The position numbers and the translations under genes were made by a program. Shown in pieces: positions 8,176-16,676 of a stretch of DNA of 64,000 nt. The notes below the pieces were generated by a model. The model saw nothing but the letters and a program-made list of their open reading frames with translations. It ran no database searches and was not told where the DNA came from. The stretch is taken from NCBI RefSeq assembly GCF_012979275.1, contig NZ_JABASZ010000002.1, forward strand, positions 33,825 through 97,824, written 5' to 3'. The number at the start of each line of letters is the position of its first letter. The stretch's first letter is position 1. This DNA comes from Pseudopontixanthobacter vadosimaris. GTDB taxonomy: Bacteria; Pseudomonadota; Alphaproteobacteria; Sphingomonadales; Sphingomonadaceae.

Positions 8176-9168
8176 TCAGATATCGCCGCCCGTCAGCCGC
8201 TGGCAGACCAGGTCAAGCTGGTCCAGCGTGCGATAGCGAATCGTCACCTGGCCTGATTTGAGATCACCATTCGCGTTGATTCGTACACTGAGGCCGAGAA
8301 ATTCCTCAAGGTGGGCCTGTACCGCCGCGATATCCGCATCCTGTGCAGGGTCGCGGGAGGAGGGCCGCGCCTGTCGGCGTGCCGATTCGCTGTCGCTCCC
8401 CCCTTTGGCCAGACGTTCGATCACGCGTACCGACAGTTTCTGGTCGACAGCGCGTCTTGCCAGCGCGACAGCGTCGTCGTGCCCGATCAGCGCGCGGGCA
8501 TGACCCATGGACAGCGCGCCCTCCTCCACCATGTCGATGATTGCGTCGGGCAATTGCAACAGCCGCTGCAGATTGGCCACGTGACTGCGCGACTTGTCGA
8601 CCAGCCTGGCGATATCGGATTGTTTGAGGTCTTCCTCTTCCGCCAGATGCTGATAGGCCCGCGCCTCTTCGATCGGGTTCAGATCCTCTCGCTGGATGTT
8701 TTCGATCAGGGCGAGCGCCATGATCTCACGCTTGTCGAGTTTGCGGATCAGCGCCGGGATCTCGTGCAACTGGGCCTTCTGCGCTGCGCGCCACCGCCGT
8801 TCGCCAGCCACCAGCTGATATCGTCCACCCGCCAGGGGTCTGACGATGATGGGCTGGATCACGCCGCGCGAGCGAATCGACGCTGCCAGTTCATCGAGCG
8901 CGTCAGGATCGAAATGGCGCCTGGGCTGATTCGGCAGGGGTTCAATGGAAGCTATCGCGAGCATCGCCAGACCTCCGGTCCCATCGGCGCCCTCGCCCTG
9001 CCCGGTTGCAGATCCGCCGGCGTCGGACGCATTTCGCACGAGCGGTTCTTCGCGCCGGCTTTCACCCAGCAACGCGCCGAGACCCTTGCCGAGCTTCCGC
9101 TTCTTTGCGTCCCCCGATGACCGTTCGGGAACGGAAAAGCGGATGGGGTCTGTTGCCTGCGTGGTCAT
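8176..9168 (-). CDS. parB: Chromosome partitioning protein ParB (CTPase)
   Basis: A 330-residue ParB that binds parS, spreads along DNA as a CTP-dependent clamp and stimulates ParA. The basic N-terminal stretch KRKLGKGLGALLGE (about 23-36) is the ParA-contact region. The CTP/arginine-patch motif GERRWRAA is at about 122-129. The helix-turn-helix around SDIARLVDKSRSHVANLQRL reads parS, and a C-terminal dimerisation domain follows. A Gly/Ala-rich linker (about 50-66) lengthens the protein slightly relative to the usual 290-310. The start overlaps the parA stop by 4 bp, so the two are translationally coupled. Five parS-like sites lie within 4.5 kb. Confidence 0.97.
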   Translation of the reverse strand: MTTQATDPIRFSVPERSSGDAKKRKLGKGLGALLGESRREEPLVRNASDAGGSATGQGEGADGTGGLAMLAIASIEPLPNQPRRHFDPDALDELAASIRSRGVIQPIIVRPLAGGRYQLVAGERRWRAAQKAQLHEIPALIRKLDKREIMALALIENIQREDLNPIEEARAYQHLAEEEDLKQSDIARLVDKSRSHVANLQRLLQLPDAIIDMVEEGALSMGHARALIGHDDAVALARRAVDQKLSVRVIERLAKGGSDSESARRQARPSSRDPAQDADIAAVQAHLEEFLGLSVRINANGDLKSGQVTIRYRTLDQLDLVCQRLTGGDI

Positions 9169-9941
9169 GCAGCCTTCCTTTGTTCCGGCAGTCGCCCGAT
9201 CAATTCGCGAGCCAGCGCGATATACGCCCGGCTACCGGCGCAGGAATGATCGTAGACCAGAGCCGGCATGCCATGACTTGGCGCTTCCGACAGGCGCACG
9301 TTGCGCGGTATCACCGAATCGAACACCAGCGACCCCAGACAATCCCGCACATCGTCCGATACCTGATCGGTCAGGCGATTACGCCTGTCGAACATGGTGA
9401 GAACGATGCCGATGATCCCAAGCTCCGGATTGAACCGCTGCTGTACACGCTCGACCGTCTGCAGAAGCTGGCTCAGCCCTTCGAGCGCGAAGAATTCACA
9501 TTGGAGCGGAACCATCAGCGTATCCGCTGCTCCCAGGGCATTCAGGGTCAGCAGGCCCAGGGACGGCGGGCAATCGATGAAACAGATATCATGTCCGCGA
9601 TGCGGTCGAAGGCTATTCCGCAATCGCCCGGTGCGATCGTCTACCGAGACCAGTTCTACCTCGGCACCGCTAAGATCGACGGTAGCTGGCACGACATCCA
9701 GGCCGGGTATGGATGAAGGAACAATGCACTCAGCCAAGTTACTCTCGTTCACCAGAAGATCGTAGCTTGATGTTTCGCGCTGGTCCCTGCCCAGGCCGAG
9801 GCCGGTCGATGCATTACCCTGCGGGTCGAGATCGATCAGCAGGGTCCGCCAACCGGTTGCCGCCATGGCCGTCGCGATATTGATGGCAGTGGTGGTCTTT
9901 CCCACCCCACCTTTCTGGTTCGCAATGGCTATGACAATCAT
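9165..9941 (-). CDS. parA: Chromosome partitioning ATPase ParA
   Basis: A 258-residue deviant-Walker ATPase that dimerises on nucleoid DNA and moves ParB-parS complexes apart. The N-terminus carries NQKGGVGKTTT (about residues 8-18), followed by LLIDLDPQGNAS and FIDCPPSLG. The length is typical of chromosomal ParA/Soj. It overlaps parB (downstream) and rsmG (upstream) by 4 bp each, so rsmG-parA-parB behave as one translational unit. Proximity to the origin and to parS copies identifies it as the chromosomal system rather than a plasmid remnant. Confidence 0.97.
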   Translation of the reverse strand: MIVIAIANQKGGVGKTTTAINIATAMAATGWRTLLIDLDPQGNASTGLGLGRDQRETSSYDLLVNESNLAECIVPSSIPGLDVVPATVDLSGAEVELVSVDDRTGRLRNSLRPHRGHDICFIDCPPSLGLLTLNALGAADTLMVPLQCEFFALEGLSQLLQTVERVQQRFNPELGIIGIVLTMFDRRNRLTDQVSDDVRDCLGSLVFDSVIPRNVRLSEAPSHGMPALVYDHSCAGSRAYIALARELIGRLPEQRKAA

Positions 9942-10570
9942 GACTTCCTTTCCGGCACCCTGTAATTACCGACTAAAATACCCGCGTGATCGTCGGTAAT
10001 CGATGGTTCCACGTGAAACCCCTTCTGCGCTTCTGGTGCGAGCGATGCAAGTTCCTCTACCGCAGATCGTCCTTTCGGCAGTAGCCAAATCGTTCGCTCA
10101 TCCGCAAACCTGCCCGCAAGATCAAGCAACCTCTGCAGCGGCGCAAAGGCGCGTGCGCTGATTACATTGAAACGCTCATCTAGCACAGATTCAAGTTTGG
10201 CACCGATTATCCTGGGGGCACATGTTGCAAGTGTGGCGCATAGATATTCGAGCCATGCAGACCGTTTTCGGCGAGCTTCCACCAACGTAACCGCGATGTC
10301 GGGCCGCATGATGGCGATTACCAATCCCGGCAGTCCTGCGCCCGATCCTAAATCAAGCCAATTCGTGTTTCCACGTGGAACATGATCGAGCAGTTGGGCG
10401 CTATCCGCAATATGGCGGGACCAGACGGCATCAAGAGAGTTCCGGGAAACCAGATTCTGGTTTTCAGCCTCCCTCCTGAGATGCTCCACATAGCTTTCCA
10501 GCACGGCGAATGCCTCCGCCGAGCACCTCTTCGCGACGAATGCACGAGCGTCATCTTCGCTTGCGATCAT
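9938..10570 (-). CDS. rsmG: 16S rRNA (guanine-N7)-methyltransferase RsmG (GidB)
   Basis: A 210-residue class I SAM methyltransferase that makes m7G527 in 16S rRNA. The SAM-binding motif [13 protein letters not shown] is at about residues 72-84, followed by [14 protein letters not shown]; the segment [15 protein letters not shown] before it is a RsmG hallmark. The length is normal. It overlaps mnmG and parA by 4 bp each. Two parS-like sequences (10005-10020 and 10367-10382) are embedded in its coding sequence, so its codons there serve a second purpose. Confidence 0.95.
   Translation of the reverse strand: MIASEDDARAFVAKRCSAEAFAVLESYVEHLRREAENQNLVSRNSLDAVWSRHIADSAQLLDHVPRGNTNWLDLGSGAGLPGLVIAIMRPDIAVTLVEARRKRSAWLEYLCATLATCAPRIIGAKLESVLDERFNVISARAFAPLQRLLDLAGRFADERTIWLLPKGRSAVEELASLAPEAQKGFHVEPSITDDHAGILVGNYRVPERKS
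10005..10020. other. parS: parS-like site near the 3' end of rsmG
   Basis: GGTTCCACGTGAAACC keeps the central CACGTG and matches TGTTNCACGTGAAACA at 14 of 16 positions. It is within rsmG, 64 bp before parA begins. Confidence 0.75.
10367..10382. other. parS: parS-like site inside rsmG
   Basis: Read on the minus strand the site is TGTTCCACGTGGAAAC. The first 11 bases fit TGTTNCACGTG perfectly and the right arm deviates at three positions. CACGTG is centred at 10372-10377. Confidence 0.65.
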
Positions 10571-12420
10571 GCACCTGAACCGATCATGCGGGCATGAACG
10601 AGAACGGCTGACAGGGCAGCCGGAGTGATGCCTCTAACCCGCCCCGCCGCTGCGAGGTTTGCGGGTTTGGCCTGCGTCAGCACTTCCTTCATTTCGTTGG
10701 AAAGGCCAGGAATCGCCTCGTAAGGGAAGGAAGCCGCCAGCGACAGCGCCTCAGCATGATGAAGATCGCGCAATTCCGCATCCTGTCGCGCAAGATAGGG
10801 TGCATAGGTCGCATCTTCGGCCATCTCCTGCATCAATTCGTCTCCCGCATTCAGATGCGCAGGGATCTCCGGCCTGAAATCATCCAGAGTAATCTCGTTG
10901 AAGCGCAGCCACTCGGCGATCGGCCGGCGCCCACCATCCTTGCGGACCTTGACCCCTCGGAGAGCTAAACCGGCAGAATGAACCGGCGTATCGAAGAACT
11001 CGCGGCGAATGCGCCGGCCGGATTCACGCTCTTCAAACCAGGCCTTACGTTCGCCGCGCACCAGACCGGCTTCGATGCCGCAGCCGGTGAGACGGGTGGT
11101 TGCATTATTCGCCCGGAGCCGAAGGCGGTATTCCGCCCGCGAGGTCAACATACGGTAAGGTTCGGCCACGCCCTGCAGGGTGAGATCATCGACCATGACC
11201 GCCATGTAGGAATTGGCACGGTTGAGGGGCACAGCCGCCGTTCCAAGAATAGCCGCCGCAGCATGCATCCCTGCGACCAGACCTTGCGCAGCAGCTTCCT
11301 CATAGCCGGTCGTGCCATTTATCTGACCGGCGCAATACAGGCCTGGCATGCTTCTCACCTCCAGTGCGGAGGTCAGGGCGCGCGGGTCGATATAGTCATA
11401 TTCGACCGCATAGCCCGGTACCTCGATCCGCACCCGTTCCAGCCCGGTCATCTCGCGCAACATGGCCAGTTGCACATCCGCCGGCAGAGAGGTGCTGATC
11501 CCGTTCGGGTAGATGAAATGCGTGTCCAGACCTTCAGGTTCGAGGAAAACCTGATGCCCGTCACGATCGCCGAACCGGTGAATCTTGTCCTCGATAGAAG
11601 GACAATAACGCGGACCTGTCCCTTCGATCGCCCCGGCGAACAGGGGAGACCTGCCGAGGTTGGCGCGAATGATGTCATGGCTTGCCTGATTCGTGCGCGC
11701 GATGCCGCAGAATATCTGCGGATTCAGGCGCGATCCGGTCAGCGGAGACATTGTCCATGGCTCGCGGTCGGTCGGCTGGCTCTCCAGCCGTGACCAATCG
11801 ATCGTTCGTCCGTCCAGCCGGGGCGGCGTTCCGGTCTTTAACCGTCCCATCGGCAGATCGGCTTCGCGCAGCTGTTTCGCAAGAATGCGGGCCGCATTCT
11901 CCCCGATCCGACCACCTTCGAAACGCTCTTCTCCCCTGAACATGCAGCCGCCCAGGAAAGTCCCCGTGCAGAGGATCACCGCTTCTGCCTTCAAGGTTGA
12001 ACCATCGGCAAGAACGAGTCCGACAACCCTGCCCCCACCAAGAATCAGTTCGGCTGCTTCGCCTTCCACAATCGTAATTTCATGCTGACGCGCGAGCAGG
12101 CGATGCACTTCCCGCCGGTAAAGATTACGATCGGCCTGGGCGCGCGGCCCCCAGACCGCACTGCCTTTCGATCGGTTCAACATGCGATAATGGATGGCTG
12201 CAGCATCTGCGGCGCGGCCGATCACCCCATCAAGAGCATCCACTTCACGAACGAGATGGCCTTTGCCCAGCCCGCCGATAGCGGGATTGCAGCTCATAGC
12301 GCCGATCGTCTTGCGGTCGAAAGTGACCAGCCCCACCTGCACGCCCATGCGGGCGGCGGCCGATGCCGCCTCCACCCCGGCGTGCCCGCCACCAATTACC
12401 AGAACGTCGAAATTCATCAT
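10567..12420 (-). CDS. mnmG: tRNA uridine-5-carboxymethylaminomethyl modification protein MnmG (GidA)
   Basis: FAD-dependent partner of MnmE that modifies U34 in a set of tRNAs. The dinucleotide-binding motif [12 protein letters not shown] lies at the N-terminus, with [21 protein letters not shown] soon after and GTFLGGCMF in the middle; the C-terminal helical domain is complete. I place the start at 12420, just before the family's F-D-V-x-V-I-G-G-G. An in-frame ATG at 12450 has a better ribosome binding site (AGGATC 7 bp upstream) and would add 10 residues, so the start is uncertain. Two parS-like sites occupy the mnmE-mnmG junction. The gene overlaps rsmG by 4 bp. Confidence 0.95.
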   Translation of the reverse strand: MMNFDVLVIGGGHAGVEAASAAARMGVQVGLVTFDRKTIGAMSCNPAIGGLGKGHLVREVDALDGVIGRAADAAAIHYRMLNRSKGSAVWGPRAQADRNLYRREVHRLLARQHEITIVEGEAAELILGGGRVVGLVLADGSTLKAEAVILCTGTFLGGCMFRGEERFEGGRIGENAARILAKQLREADLPMGRLKTGTPPRLDGRTIDWSRLESQPTDREPWTMSPLTGSRLNPQIFCGIARTNQASHDIIRANLGRSPLFAGAIEGTGPRYCPSIEDKIHRFGDRDGHQVFLEPEGLDTHFIYPNGISTSLPADVQLAMLREMTGLERVRIEVPGYAVEYDYIDPRALTSALEVRSMPGLYCAGQINGTTGYEEAAAQGLVAGMHAAAAILGTAAVPLNRANSYMAVMVDDLTLQGVAEPYRMLTSRAEYRLRLRANNATTRLTGCGIEAGLVRGERKAWFEERESGRRIRREFFDTPVHSAGLALRGVKVRKDGGRRPIAEWLRFNEITLDDFRPEIPAHLNAGDELMQEMAEDATYAPYLARQDAELRDLHHAEALSLAASFPYEAIPGLSNEMKEVLTQAKPANLAAAGRVRGITPAALSAVLVHARMIGSGA

Positions 12421-12459
12421 GCCCGATCGCTTACAACCACTAAAGTTCATCAAAGATCC

Positions 12460-12475
12460 TGTTTCACGTGGAACT
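12460..12475. other. parS: parS-like site in the mnmG leader
   Basis: TGTTTCACGTGGAACT matches TGTTTCACGTGAAACA at 14 of 16 positions, with a perfect left arm and core. It lies 10 bp upstream of the alternative mnmG start at 12450. Confidence 0.8.
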
Positions 12476-12495
12476 GGGGCATGGTGCACCAATTT

Positions 12496-12511
12496 TGTTT
12501 CCCGTGAAACT
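12496..12511. other. parS: parS-like site at the end of mnmE
   Basis: TGTTTCCCGTGAAACT matches the parS consensus at 14 of 16 positions; one mismatch (C for A) falls in the CACGTG core. It abuts the mnmE stop codon and is 20 bp from the site at 12460. Confidence 0.65.
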
Positions 12512-13785
12512 TATTTGCCGATGCAGAAGCTCCCAAACAAGCTGTCCAGCATATCTTCCGTAGAAGTCCGTCCGAGCAGGCTATCCATCGAAAGACGCAT
12601 TTGCCGAAATTCTTCCGCGATCAGAAGCAAGTCCGTTGCCGCTTCCGTATTTTTCAAAGCATGGTAGGCGTTCCCGATCAGCGCGCGCTGGCGGCTGTTC
12701 AGCGCCACTTCACCAGCTTTGGGCAACAGCTTCTTTGCGGCGGTCGCAATCTCGTCCCGCAACGCGTCGACGCCATCTCCTGTCCTGCCCGACACAAAAT
12801 GGCACGAAGCGCTCTTGGCAGGACCACCCGGCAGATCCGAACAGGAGGCGACTTCGATGGCGTTTTCCGGCCCCTCGCCTTCGGTTCCCAGCCACAGGAC
12901 GATGTCAGCCCGGGCAAGGGCCTGCTCCGCCCGGGCAATCCCGATGCGTTCGACCTCGTCCTGCGATGCCTCGTGCAATCCGGCAGTATCCATGAACACG
13001 ATCGGAACGCCGGCAATCGAGACCGGCCGTTCAAGCACGTCGCGCGTGGTTCCCGCGATTGGCGTGATGATTGCCGCATCACTGTCCGTCAACAGGTTGA
13101 AAAGTGTCGATTTTCCGGCGTTCGGCGGACCTGCAAGCACCACTTTCACACCTTCCTTCAGGCGTTCGGCCGAAGGCTTCTCCAGCCATTCCCGCATTTC
13201 GTCGCCGAGTTTCTTTCGTGTATCGCCAAGCTCGGGCGGCAATTCGGACACGTCGTCCTCATCGGAAAAGTCGAGAACGGCTTCGACCTGTGCGGAGAGC
13301 GACAGGATGGTTTCGCGCCACCGTTCGCAGCGATGCGAAAGTCGCCCCTCGACCATCGCCATGGCCGCGCGGCGCTGCAGTTCCGTCTCCGCGGACAGGA
13401 GGTCACCCAGCCCTTCGGCTTCGGCAAGATCGACAATTCCATTGGCGAAAGCCCGGCGTGTAAATTCACCAGGTGCTGCCGCGCGCAAGCCCGGCAGTGC
13501 GGCCAATGCAGCCTGAACCCCTGAGATTACTGCCCTCCCCCCATGGCAATGCATTTCGGCCAGATCTTCACCCGTAGCAGTCTTCGGGCCGGGGAAAAAC
13601 AGCATCAACCCCCTGTCGAGCAGCAGGCCCTCCGCATTCCTGAAGCTGGCGTGACTTGCCCGTCTCGCCTCCGGCACCCGACCTGCGAGAGCGATAAGCG
13701 CCGATGAAGCTGCGGGCCCGCTGATCCGGATGACCCCGATGCCGGCGGGTGGAAGCCCGCTGGAAAGTGCAAAAATCGTGTCCAT
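12511..13785 (-). CDS. mnmE: tRNA modification GTPase MnmE (TrmE)
   Basis: A 424-residue protein with an N-terminal folate-binding domain (residues 1-118, IRISGP and CHGG motifs), a helical domain and an inserted G domain (about 210-345). G1 is GPPNAGKST, G3 is DTAG, and the C-terminus ends FCIGK, the motif whose Cys is characteristic of MnmE. It works with MnmG on U34 of tRNA. The G4 position, normally N/T-K-x-D, appears to read SCSD, so the usual guanine-contacting Lys is missing. Members from related bacteria also vary here. The gene lies 13 bp after the DUF6489 gene and precedes mnmG. Confidence 0.94.
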   Translation of the reverse strand: MDTIFALSSGLPPAGIGVIRISGPAASSALIALAGRVPEARRASHASFRNAEGLLLDRGLMLFFPGPKTATGEDLAEMHCHGGRAVISGVQAALAALPGLRAAAPGEFTRRAFANGIVDLAEAEGLGDLLSAETELQRRAAMAMVEGRLSHRCERWRETILSLSAQVEAVLDFSDEDDVSELPPELGDTRKKLGDEMREWLEKPSAERLKEGVKVVLAGPPNAGKSTLFNLLTDSDAAIITPIAGTTRDVLERPVSIAGVPIVFMDTAGLHEASQDEVERIGIARAEQALARADIVLWLGTEGEGPENAIEVASCSDLPGGPAKSASCHFVSGRTGDGVDALRDEIATAAKKLLPKAGEVALNSRQRALIGNAYHALKNTEAATDLLLIAEEFRQMRLSMDSLLGRTSTEDMLDSLFGSFCIGK

Positions 13786-13798
13786 GCGGCGCGGATGA

Positions 13799-14071
13799 TC
13801 AGTCTTTCTGCTTCGCCTTGTCGGCGGATCCTCGCGCGCCTTCGGCAGCGGCAGCGCTGCTTTCCATGAATTTCTGGAACATCATCAGGCCCATCTGCCC
13901 CATGGGCGCCAGCTGGCGGGCATATTCCTGCACCTGTTCTGGGTTGCTCACGCCTTTCATCGCGCGGCTGATCGTATCGACATAGATATCATTGGCCCGG
14001 CTTACATCCGGCAATCCCATGAAGGCGCGCGCCTCTTCCGGTGTGCAATCGATCTCGACATGGACCTTCAT
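13799..14071 (-). CDS. DUF6489-family small protein
   Basis: A 90-residue protein beginning MKVHVEIDCTPEEARAF and containing GLPDVS, a set I recognise from the short proteins next to mnmE in Sphingomonadales (DUF6489). The middle has a Met-rich helix (LAPMGQMGLMMFQKFM) and the end is Ala/Lys-rich. There is no signal peptide and no known function. Weak similarity to polyhydroxyalkanoate-associated proteins has been suggested for such sequences, but I cannot support it from this protein alone. The ATG at 14071 is preceded by CGGGAGAGCGGGG. It is likely the first gene of the leftward run to parB and is divergent from the hydrolase gene. Confidence 0.7.
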   Translation of the reverse strand: MKVHVEIDCTPEEARAFMGLPDVSRANDIYVDTISRAMKGVSNPEQVQEYARQLAPMGQMGLMMFQKFMESSAAAAEGARGSADKAKQKD

Positions 14072-14179
14072 CCCCGCTCTCCCGTTAATGCTGATAACAC
14101 CCCTTAAACTGGGTTCCATCATCGCACTACGCAAGCGATAACGCCTCCCGCCTATCAAGATTACCGACAGGAGTAATGC

Positions 14180-14875
14180 ATGACTGACAATGTAAGCATC
14201 GAGACACTAGATGGCTCGGGCGAATTCAGCGCCTATGTCGCGCGGCCGGCCGACAAGCCGCGGGCCGCCATCATCGTCATACAGGAAATCTTCGGCGTAA
14301 ATGCCGGGATCCGCCGCAAATGCGACCGGCTGGCGGAACAGGGCTATCTCGCGATCGCGCCGGATCTGTTCTGGCGGCTCGAGCCCGGCATCGAACTCGA
14401 CCCGGATGTCGAGCCGGAATTCCAGCGCGCGCTGGGGCTGATGAACAAATTCGATCAGGACAAGGGCGTCCGCGATATCGAGGCGACGATCAAATATGCC
14501 CGTGCGCAAGGGTGCGCGAAAGTCGGCGCGGTCGGCTACTGCCTCGGCGGCAGGCTGGCATTCATGACGGCCGCGCGCACCGATTCCGATGCGACCGTCG
14601 GCTATTATGCCGTCGGCGTGGACAATCTGCTGCGGGAGAAACACGCCATTTCCAATCCGCTGATGCTGCATATCCCGACCGAAGACGGGTTCGTGGACGC
14701 TGCCGCACAAGATGCGATGCATGACGGCCTCGACGATCATCCCAAGGTAACCCTGCACGATTATGCGGGGCTGGATCACGGCTTCGCCACCGAATTCGGC
14801 AAGCGCCGGGACGAGGAAGGCGCAAGACTGGCAGACCAGCGAACCGAGGAATTCTTCGCGAAGCATCTCGGCTGA
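14180..14875 (+). CDS. Dienelactone hydrolase family protein
   Basis: A 231-residue alpha/beta hydrolase. The nucleophile elbow GYCLGG (about 116-121) carries Cys, as in dienelactone hydrolases; a catalytic Asp fits TEDGFVD and the His is in DHGFA. VIQEIFGVN near the N-terminus supplies the conserved Glu. The family opens enol-lactones in aromatic catabolism, but many genomic copies have unknown substrates, and no aromatic pathway genes adjoin this one. The start has CAGGAG 7 bp upstream. The downstream glutamate synthase-like gene begins 5 bp after its stop, suggesting co-transcription. Confidence 0.88.
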   Translation: MTDNVSIETLDGSGEFSAYVARPADKPRAAIIVIQEIFGVNAGIRRKCDRLAEQGYLAIAPDLFWRLEPGIELDPDVEPEFQRALGLMNKFDQDKGVRDIEATIKYARAQGCAKVGAVGYCLGGRLAFMTAARTDSDATVGYYAVGVDNLLREKHAISNPLMLHIPTEDGFVDAAAQDAMHDGLDDHPKVTLHDYAGLDHGFATEFGKRRDEEGARLADQRTEEFFAKHLG

Positions 14876-14880
14876 ACGGC

Positions 14881-16497
14881 ATGAAGAAATTTACACCGCT
14901 TCCCGGTTCCGCCAATCTGACCACGCGCCTTGCCGCCCCGGCGATCCTGCTGATCCTTGCCGTCGCAGCCTGTTTCTGGGGTCCGGCGCGCTGGACCCTG
15001 CTCATCATCGTTCCCTTGCTTCTGATCGCTGTCTTCGATTTCTTTCAGAAGCGACACACGCTGCGGCGCAATTTTCCGCTGGTGGCGCGTTTCCGCTGGC
15101 TGATGGAGACGCTGCGGCCCTATTTGCATTCCTACATCGTCGAGGGCGATCTCGAAGGGCGGCCCTTCAACCATGACGAGCGGGCGCTGGTCTATGCGCG
15201 GGCGAAGGGGCAGCTCGATTCCCATCCTTTCGGGACGGAGCTCGACGTCTATTCCGAGGAATATGAGTGGCTCGCCCATTCGATCGTTCCGAATGCGGCA
15301 ACACCGCAGGAGTGGCGGTGCCGGGTCGGCAGCAGCCAGTGTTCCCGGCCATATGACGCGGCACTGCTCAACATCTCGGCGATGAGTTTCGGCTCGCTCT
15401 CGGCGAACGCGATACTCGCCCTCAACCAAGGCGCGGCGATGAGCAATTTCTATCACGACAGCGGCGAAGGCGGGCTGTCACGCTATCATCTATCGCATGG
15501 TGGCGATCTGGTCTGGGAAATCGGCTCCGGCTATTTCGGGTGTCGCCACTCCGACGGCAGCTTCAACCCCGACCAGTTCGCCGAAAGCGCGTCACTGGAC
15601 CAGGTCAAGATGATCGAGATCAAGCTCAGCCAGGGAGCGAAGCCCGGCCATGGCGGAGTGCTGCCCGGCGCCAAGGTCACGCGCGAAATAGCCGAGACCC
15701 GCGGCGTGAAACCGGGCGAGGATTGCGTGTCGCCGCCGGCGCATTCGACATTTTCCACGCCGGCCGGAATGCTGGAGTGGGCGGCCCGGTTGCGCGATCT
15801 GTCGGGCGGCAAGCCGGTGGGTATCAAGCTCTGCGTCGGACAACCGCATGAGGTGTTCGCGATCATGAAAGCGATGCTGGAGACCGGCATTCGCCTCGAT
15901 TTCATCACCGTCGACGGGGCCGAAGGGGGCACGGGCGCCGCCCCGCTCGAACTGTCCAATCGGATGGGGATGCCGCTGCGCGAAGGTCTGATCCTGATGC
16001 GCAATGCGCTGGTCGGATCGGGTCTGAAGCAGGAGGTGAAGGTTGCCGCAGCGGGCAAAGTGCATTCCGGCGCCGGCATGGCAATGAAGTTCGGCCTCGG
16101 CGCCGATTGGTGCAATGCCGGACGGGCCTTCATGTTCGCGCTCGGCTGCGTGCAATCCATGCGCTGTCATGACGATACCTGCCCCACCGGGGTGGCAACG
16201 CAGGATCCGACCCGTGAGCGCGGGCTGGTGGTGGCGGACAAGGGGCCGCGCGTGGCGCGTTTCCAGCGCCAGACGCTGCATGGATTGCGCGAAATCGTGG
16301 TGGCGATGGGTCTCGATAATCCCTGGCAGATTCAACCGCATCACATCAGCGAGAGGCTGAATACCGTGCAATCCGGGCCGATGGACGGGTTCTACAATTT
16401 CCTGCAGGAGGGGGAGCTGCTGAGCGCGCCCGAAGGCACGCAATATGCCCGCTACTGGCAGGCGGCGCAGGCCGGCAGCTTCGACATGGCGAACTAA
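14881..16497 (+). CDS. Membrane-anchored FMN-binding glutamate synthase-like protein
   Basis: A 538-residue protein with two N-terminal hydrophobic segments (about residues 17-34 and 39-54), followed by the FMN/glutamate-synthase central barrel. Characteristic pieces are NISAMSFGSLS, GEGGLSRYH, LSQGAKPGHGGVLPG and FITVDGAEGGTGAAP. The run CHDDTCPTGVATQ holds the cysteines used for an Fe-S cluster in glutamate synthases. The amidotransferase domain of GltB is absent, so it is not a normal GOGAT. Such stand-alone proteins are annotated as FMN-binding glutamate synthase family; their reaction is unproven. It is probably transcribed with the upstream hydrolase gene. Confidence 0.88.
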   Translation: MKKFTPLPGSANLTTRLAAPAILLILAVAACFWGPARWTLLIIVPLLLIAVFDFFQKRHTLRRNFPLVARFRWLMETLRPYLHSYIVEGDLEGRPFNHDERALVYARAKGQLDSHPFGTELDVYSEEYEWLAHSIVPNAATPQEWRCRVGSSQCSRPYDAALLNISAMSFGSLSANAILALNQGAAMSNFYHDSGEGGLSRYHLSHGGDLVWEIGSGYFGCRHSDGSFNPDQFAESASLDQVKMIEIKLSQGAKPGHGGVLPGAKVTREIAETRGVKPGEDCVSPPAHSTFSTPAGMLEWAARLRDLSGGKPVGIKLCVGQPHEVFAIMKAMLETGIRLDFITVDGAEGGTGAAPLELSNRMGMPLREGLILMRNALVGSGLKQEVKVAAAGKVHSGAGMAMKFGLGADWCNAGRAFMFALGCVQSMRCHDDTCPTGVATQDPTRERGLVVADKGPRVARFQRQTLHGLREIVVAMGLDNPWQIQPHHISERLNTVQSGPMDGFYNFLQEGELLSAPEGTQYARYWQAAQAGSFDMAN

Positions 16498-16520
16498 ACC
16501 GCCCCGTCGGGCGGCCACGC

Positions 16521-16542
16521 GATGCCGGCGAAATCCGGCATC
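16521..16542. terminator. Hairpin between the convergent glutamate synthase-like and rho genes
   Basis: GATGCCGG, six-base loop, CCGGCATC: a perfect 8-bp stem 24 bp after the stop of the glutamate synthase-like gene and 135 bp beyond the rho stop. It lacks a real T-tract (only TCTTG follows), so efficient intrinsic termination is doubtful. The remaining 16543-16676 shows nothing further. Confidence 0.35.
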
Positions 16543-16676
16543 TTGCGGCGAATGGCAAGCGGCAGGCTGCGTGGAACCACCGCCCGAAGTTCAGCCGCGA
16601 TGCCGACGCGTAGCCGCGTCATTTGCGCTGGATAACAGGAAAACCCTCCCTGCCGGTTAACGCCTGGCGCCTGGCT

